Shown here in pieces: positions 56,624 through 59,433 of a stretch of DNA of 59,433 bases (the stretch's first letter is position 1; each line of letters opens with the position of its first letter). Both the position numbers and the translations under genes were made by a program. The DNA is from an uncultured Candidatus Melainabacteria bacterium. GTDB taxonomy: Bacteria > Cyanobacteriota > Vampirovibrionia > Gastranaerophilales > Gastranaerophilaceae. The notes beneath the pieces were generated by a model, which was given only the letters and a program-made list of their open reading frames with translations, made no database searches and was not told where the DNA came from. The DNA is taken from the NCBI GenBank assembly GCA_934675685.1, contig CAKURL010000007.1, positions 1-59,433 on the forward strand, in the 5' to 3' direction.

Positions 56624-58609
56624 CTATGGGCAAGACCCGTCTGCATTTGGCGATTGTCCGCCCCAATGGAAAAGATCCCCTTGGCACCACGTGCAAGCAT
56701 CTTTTGTTTCGTGATAAACCGTACATTTACTTACAGGTGTGCTCTTGTGGCAAACTTGATCAACTATATAATATCCATTAGTGCATTTTTGACATAAATC
56801 TTTAAATGGCTCATAGGTGCCACAATTTTCAACCGTTTTTGTCCTTGCAACACAAGTTGAGCCTGTAGAATAATAGCCATTGTTGCATAATTCACAGCTT
56901 GTATACGTATTATTATAAGTTCCGCAATTAGGCACAGCGTCTGTAATACAGCGAACTGTAGCAGCTCCTGTTTTTATCATAGAACTATAGCTATAAGTAT
57001 TATCGTAATCTGTGTGCGTTGTGCCATCATCCAATGTATGCTCGCTCGACTCTTGAACAAATTTATAATAATAAGCATTTAAATAAGTACCATTACTATT
57101 TCTTGTTTCATTTGATTGCCAAACATAGCCGGCATAACAATTATTAGAACTTCCAGCACCCATGCATTGTTTTTTTGCATAGCAAGAAACAGCCTGATTT
57201 CCTTCTTGGTCGCATAACTGCAATATTTTATCATTATGCCACCAATCAATTTCTCCAGAAGTCGGTAATCTCCAAGACCTTCCTTCTAAATTATAGCTGT
57301 TACAAATCGCTTTTGCTGCTGCCCAATTGCAGACAGTCCTCGTGCATGCCGGATATTCGCCATTTTGTTTTGTGCAATGGTTAGGACTTGCAGTCTCTCC
57401 TTGCCAACAGCATTTTGTAGAATAATCACCTTTAGAGCCACAAGTCTCCCCGACATTTACGACGTTTACGCCTGCGCTTGTTGGGATTTGCGTATTTGGA
57501 GTGTCCCCTATGTTATATCTTAAAACATAAACCCCTTTGATGTTTGAATAAGAAAGCTTCGCTTGGCATTTTCCATTCACTACTTTATAAGACATAGCGC
57601 ACTCTATGCATTCGTCTTTTGTTTTATGATATTCTGTGCAATATTTGTCTTGAGTCACCGCCTTACATTGATTATTTGATAAGTAATATCCTTCTTTACA
57701 TTCTTTGCAGGTTATGTTGTTTTCTGCATAAATTTTGCAATTTGGTACTTCTCTTTCGTTTGCGACGCACCTAACACTAAAAGCGCAACTATTTGGATAA
57801 TCTGAATTTGATGTCCAAGAGCCTTTATCTAAATATCTTCTACTTATATAATTATCCTTCACAAAAGTCGAACTCCAAACTGTGTTTGGGTAACATTGGC
57901 CTTTATATGCGCCCTTACAAGTAGGCTCTCCGCAATATGCAGATTTATAGCCGGCCGTGTTTGAGCACAACATCAAACCGCCATCTCCAAGGCCTATTGA
58001 ATATGTTCCCCAATTCGAGATTTCTCTTGATGTGGGCAAACGCCAAGTTCTTCCATCTTTTTTATAATTTTCGCAAATCGCATTCGCAGCAGCCCAGTTG
58101 CAGACAGTCCTGTTGCAGCCTGAGTAATATCCATTTTGAGCGTCGCAAGAAGTCCCCGAAGTCGCCCCTTGCCAACAACATTTTGTGGAATAATCCTTGC
58201 TTGCGCCGCAAGCAACACTTGGAGCCACGACGTTTACCCCGGCAGAAGCTAAAACCGCACTATCTCCCGTAGAATCTCCTAGGTTATATTGCGTCACAAA
58301 AAGATTATTAATCTTACAAACACCATTTAAGCAAGGATGACAAGTGCAAGTGTCGCTATCTAGGATTTCATCTGCTGTACAAATATCTCCGCATTTATTT
58401 GTATTTTCGTTTGAAGAAGTGCCTTTCCCCAAACCGGCCACGATTGAATTAGAAGCGAGCTTTTTTGTAATCACAGGCACAAAAACAGCAGCAATCATAG
58501 AAATAACTATCAAAGAAATCATCAATTCGACAAGAGAAAATGCCAAAAATTTCTTCGAAAAGCACCTATCCACAAAAGAGCCAAGGCCCCACTTGCGCCA
58601 ATTTTTCAT
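56624..58609 (-). CDS. Prepilin-like Cys-rich surface protein with two lectin-fold-like domains (copy 2)
   Basis: 661 residues. The N-terminus is a type IV prepilin signal (A23|FSLVELMISLIV, Glu28 at mature position 5). Residues about 100-290 and 355-555 are two tandem domains, each with KCCWQG, NWAAANAICENY or NWAAAKAICNSY, then GRTWRLPTSREIS or GRSWRLPTSGEID, ending in SVRCVANE or TVRCITDA, like DUF1566/C-type-lectin-like domains. Between and after them lie Cys-rich repeats such as CKECKEGYYLSNNQC and CQKCTNGYYIVDQVC. Paralogous to the gene at 25.3 kb, with one extra lectin-like domain. Faces the XRE gene across a palindrome array. Confidence 0.8.
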   Translation of the reverse strand: MKNWRKWGLGSFVDRCFSKKFLAFSLVELMISLIVISMIAAVFVPVITKKLASNSIVAGLGKGTSSNENTNKCGDICTADEILDSDTCTCHPCLNGVCKINNLFVTQYNLGDSTGDSAVLASAGVNVVAPSVACGASKDYSTKCCWQGATSGTSCDAQNGYYSGCNRTVCNWAAANAICENYKKDGRTWRLPTSREISNWGTYSIGLGDGGLMLCSNTAGYKSAYCGEPTCKGAYKGQCYPNTVWSSTFVKDNYISRRYLDKGSWTSNSDYPNSCAFSVRCVANEREVPNCKIYAENNITCKECKEGYYLSNNQCKAVTQDKYCTEYHKTKDECIECAMSYKVVNGKCQAKLSYSNIKGVYVLRYNIGDTPNTQIPTSAGVNVVNVGETCGSKGDYSTKCCWQGETASPNHCTKQNGEYPACTRTVCNWAAAKAICNSYNLEGRSWRLPTSGEIDWWHNDKILQLCDQEGNQAVSCYAKKQCMGAGSSNNCYAGYVWQSNETRNSNGTYLNAYYYKFVQESSEHTLDDGTTHTDYDNTYSYSSMIKTGAATVRCITDAVPNCGTYNNTYTSCELCNNGYYSTGSTCVARTKTVENCGTYEPFKDLCQKCTNGYYIVDQVCHKSTPVSKCTVYHETKDACTWCQGDLFHWGGQSPNADGSCP

Positions 58610-58690
58610 ACTATATTCCTTATTTTGTGTTTCGATGTATTCTAAGCCAAAAGAGCCTAGAAAATAACTTTTTTATAAAAATTTCATGTT

Positions 58691-58767
58691 ATTTATAAGT
58701 TATAAGTTATATATTAAAACTTATAACATTATTATACTTATAAGTCAATATTTATATACTTATAAGT
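58691..58767. promoter_or_regulatory. Palindrome array, putative operators of the XRE regulator
   Basis: Perfect 10-bp palindromes ACTTATAAGT occur at 58736-58745 and 58758-58767, centres 22 bp apart; ACTTATAA recurs at 58719-58726, and tandem TATAAGT units lie at 58694-58707. The second palindrome begins within the -10 box and ends at the base before the ATG of the XRE gene. The array fills most of the space to the divergent prepilin-like gene. Confidence 0.65.
58755..58760 (+). promoter_or_regulatory. -10 of a predicted leaderless promoter (XRE regulator)
   Basis: TATACT ends 7 nt before ATG 58768; no SD. It overlaps the proximal ACTTATAAGT palindrome. Confidence 0.5.
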
Positions 58768-58989
58768 ATGGATAAAAAGACTCTTTTAAAAAAATTCGGC
58801 AAAAACGTCAAAATAGCAAGAATTAAAAAAGACTTAACCCAAGAAAAACTAGCGGAAATCATGAATGTATCACAAAATTATGTCGCAAACATAGAATGCG
58901 GAAAAGCAAATATGTCTTTGGCCAAAATCTATGAATTAGCAGAATTTTTAAACACAGAAATCTCTTCTTTAATTCTTTTTGAAAATTAG
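58768..58989 (+). CDS. XRE/Cro-type helix-turn-helix regulator
   Basis: 73 residues consisting of one HTH domain: NVKIARIKKDLTQEKLAEIM then NVSQNYVANIECGKANMSLA, IYELAEFLNTEISSLI. Size and sequence resemble restriction-modification controller (C) proteins and small phage repressors; no restriction or methylase gene is adjacent. It is probably autoregulated through the palindromes upstream, and may also control the divergent prepilin-like gene. The stop codon overlaps the end of mlaE by 4 nt on the opposite strand. Confidence 0.9.
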   Translation: MDKKTLLKKFGKNVKIARIKKDLTQEKLAEIMNVSQNYVANIECGKANMSLAKIYELAEFLNTEISSLILFEN

Positions 58990-59433
58990 CCCATATAAAA
59001 AAGCACATCAATAATTAAATCGGCGCATAAAATATAAATCGTTGTAATGATAGCAGATTTTGTCGTGGATTCTCCGACATTTTTAGCGCCACCTCTCGTG
59101 TTGAAGCCCACAGTCGAACACACAAGAGCGATGAGCCCCCCAAACACAAGCGCTTTAAATAAGCTTATATAAAGGTCTTTTAAGACCAACATTTGCCAAA
59201 CGGAATTGAAATAACGAAAAGGGTGAAGCTCAATAGAATAAAAAGAAACTATCATGCCCCCCAAAGTCCCTATTAATTCGGCAGTTAAAACTATACAAAA
59301 ACAAGAAATTGAAGCTGCCACAATGCGAGGAGCAAAATAATATCCAATTGAATCTACTTTTAAAACATCAATTGCTTCAATTTGGCTTGTGACTTGCATG
59401 TTGGCAGCTTGCGCTGTGATTGCGGTTCCGGCT
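58986..59433 (-). CDS. mlaE: MlaE-type ABC permease (phospholipid transport), C-terminal part, cut by window edge
   Basis: About 148 residues are visible. The sequence GTAITAQAANMQVTSQIEAIDVLKVDSIGYYFAPRI aligns in two halves with the MlaE stretch G-x-A-x-A-A-E-x-G-x-M-x-V-T-E-Q-I-D-A-L...P, and three or four TM helices follow, including AELIGTLGGMIVSF and ALVFGGLIALVCSTVGFNT. MlaE moves phospholipids between inner and outer membrane with MlaF and MlaD, implying a diderm envelope. An in-frame ATG at 59399 is internal; the coding frame continues to 59433 and beyond. Confidence 0.92.
   Translation of the reverse strand, partial: AGTAITAQAANMQVTSQIEAIDVLKVDSIGYYFAPRIVAASISCFCIVLTAELIGTLGGMIVSFYSIELHPFRYFNSVWQMLVLKDLYISLFKALVFGGLIALVCSTVGFNTRGGAKNVGESTTKSAIITTIYILCADLIIDVLFYMG

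Noticed and set aside
25341..58609. Diversity-generating retroelement using the lectin-like heads as targets
   Set aside because: No reverse transcriptase and no template/variable repeat pair with A-specific changes seen in the window; kept only as something to check elsewhere in the genome.
58690..59433. Restriction-modification locus around the C-protein-like XRE gene
   Set aside because: Neighbours are a prepilin-like gene and mlaE; no methylase or endonuclease gene is present.

Overview
The window is AT-rich bacterial chromosome carrying about 59 protein genes and one recognisable RNA gene. Both edges cut genes: ribosomal protein S11 on the left and an MlaE-type permease on the right. 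The gene set suggests a fermentative, flagellated bacterium. It has the MEP isoprenoid pathway (dxs, ispG), an amidotransferase subunit (gatA), a sigma-28-type flagellin gene, and secreted prepilin-like proteins with cysteine-rich repeats. My best guess is a gut member of Gastranaerophilales (Vampirovibrionia/Melainabacteria). That rests on the general character of the proteins, not on a database search, and no 16S rRNA is present.

Layout. 0-1.1 kb: translation operon infA-rpmJ-rpsM-rpsK on the minus strand, with a repeat-like insert between rpsM and rpsK. 1.4-8.7 kb: a UbiA prenyltransferase, a PEBP-family protein, a variant DXS, a YraN-type protein, gatA and small unknowns. 8.5-16.8 kb: a minus-strand run of three paralogous GT-C membrane glycosyltransferases, a metallophosphoesterase, a TPR protein and a 51-residue ORF. 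16.9-22.7 kb: ispG, a secreted protein, and three large membrane proteins that look like very divergent NuoL, NuoM and NuoN in canonical order. 22.8-31.7 kb: proS, a GatD-like protein, the first Cys-rich prepilin-like protein, the SRP RNA gene, a stand-alone AICAR-transformylase-like protein and an unusual zinc-ribbon/RGG protein. 31.7-46.8 kb: housekeeping genes (ychF, rph, coaE, serA, flagellin, rsmE, cca, gyrA) plus a glycosyltransferase and a TIM-barrel isomerase. 47-55.9 kb: an RNA uridine methyltransferase, mnmA, a YhaM-type RNase, a GT2, aspS, ribE and ribBA. 55.9-56.6 kb: a 0.7 kb nest of repeats with no gene. 56.6-59.4 kb: the second Cys-rich prepilin-like protein, an XRE regulator with an operator-like palindrome array, and mlaE.

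How the genes fit together. Many genes are short housekeeping units separated by strong bidirectional hairpin terminators. Two cell-surface themes stand out. One is the GT-C/phosphoesterase cluster, probably envelope glycan assembly. The other is the pair of prepilin-like, lectin-fold-like Cys-rich proteins, each followed by the same 24-bp element in the same orientation. A recurrent promoter layout places a -10 box (TAAAAT or TATAAT type) 6-7 nt before an ATG that lacks a Shine-Dalgarno, implying many leaderless mRNAs. Other genes here have good SD sequences. Several enzymes lack residues normally considered catalytic (GatD, MnmA, PurH-like, RsmE, Nuo-like proteins), which points to lineage-specific divergence. 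No insertion sequence, prophage, CRISPR array or tRNA gene was recognised.
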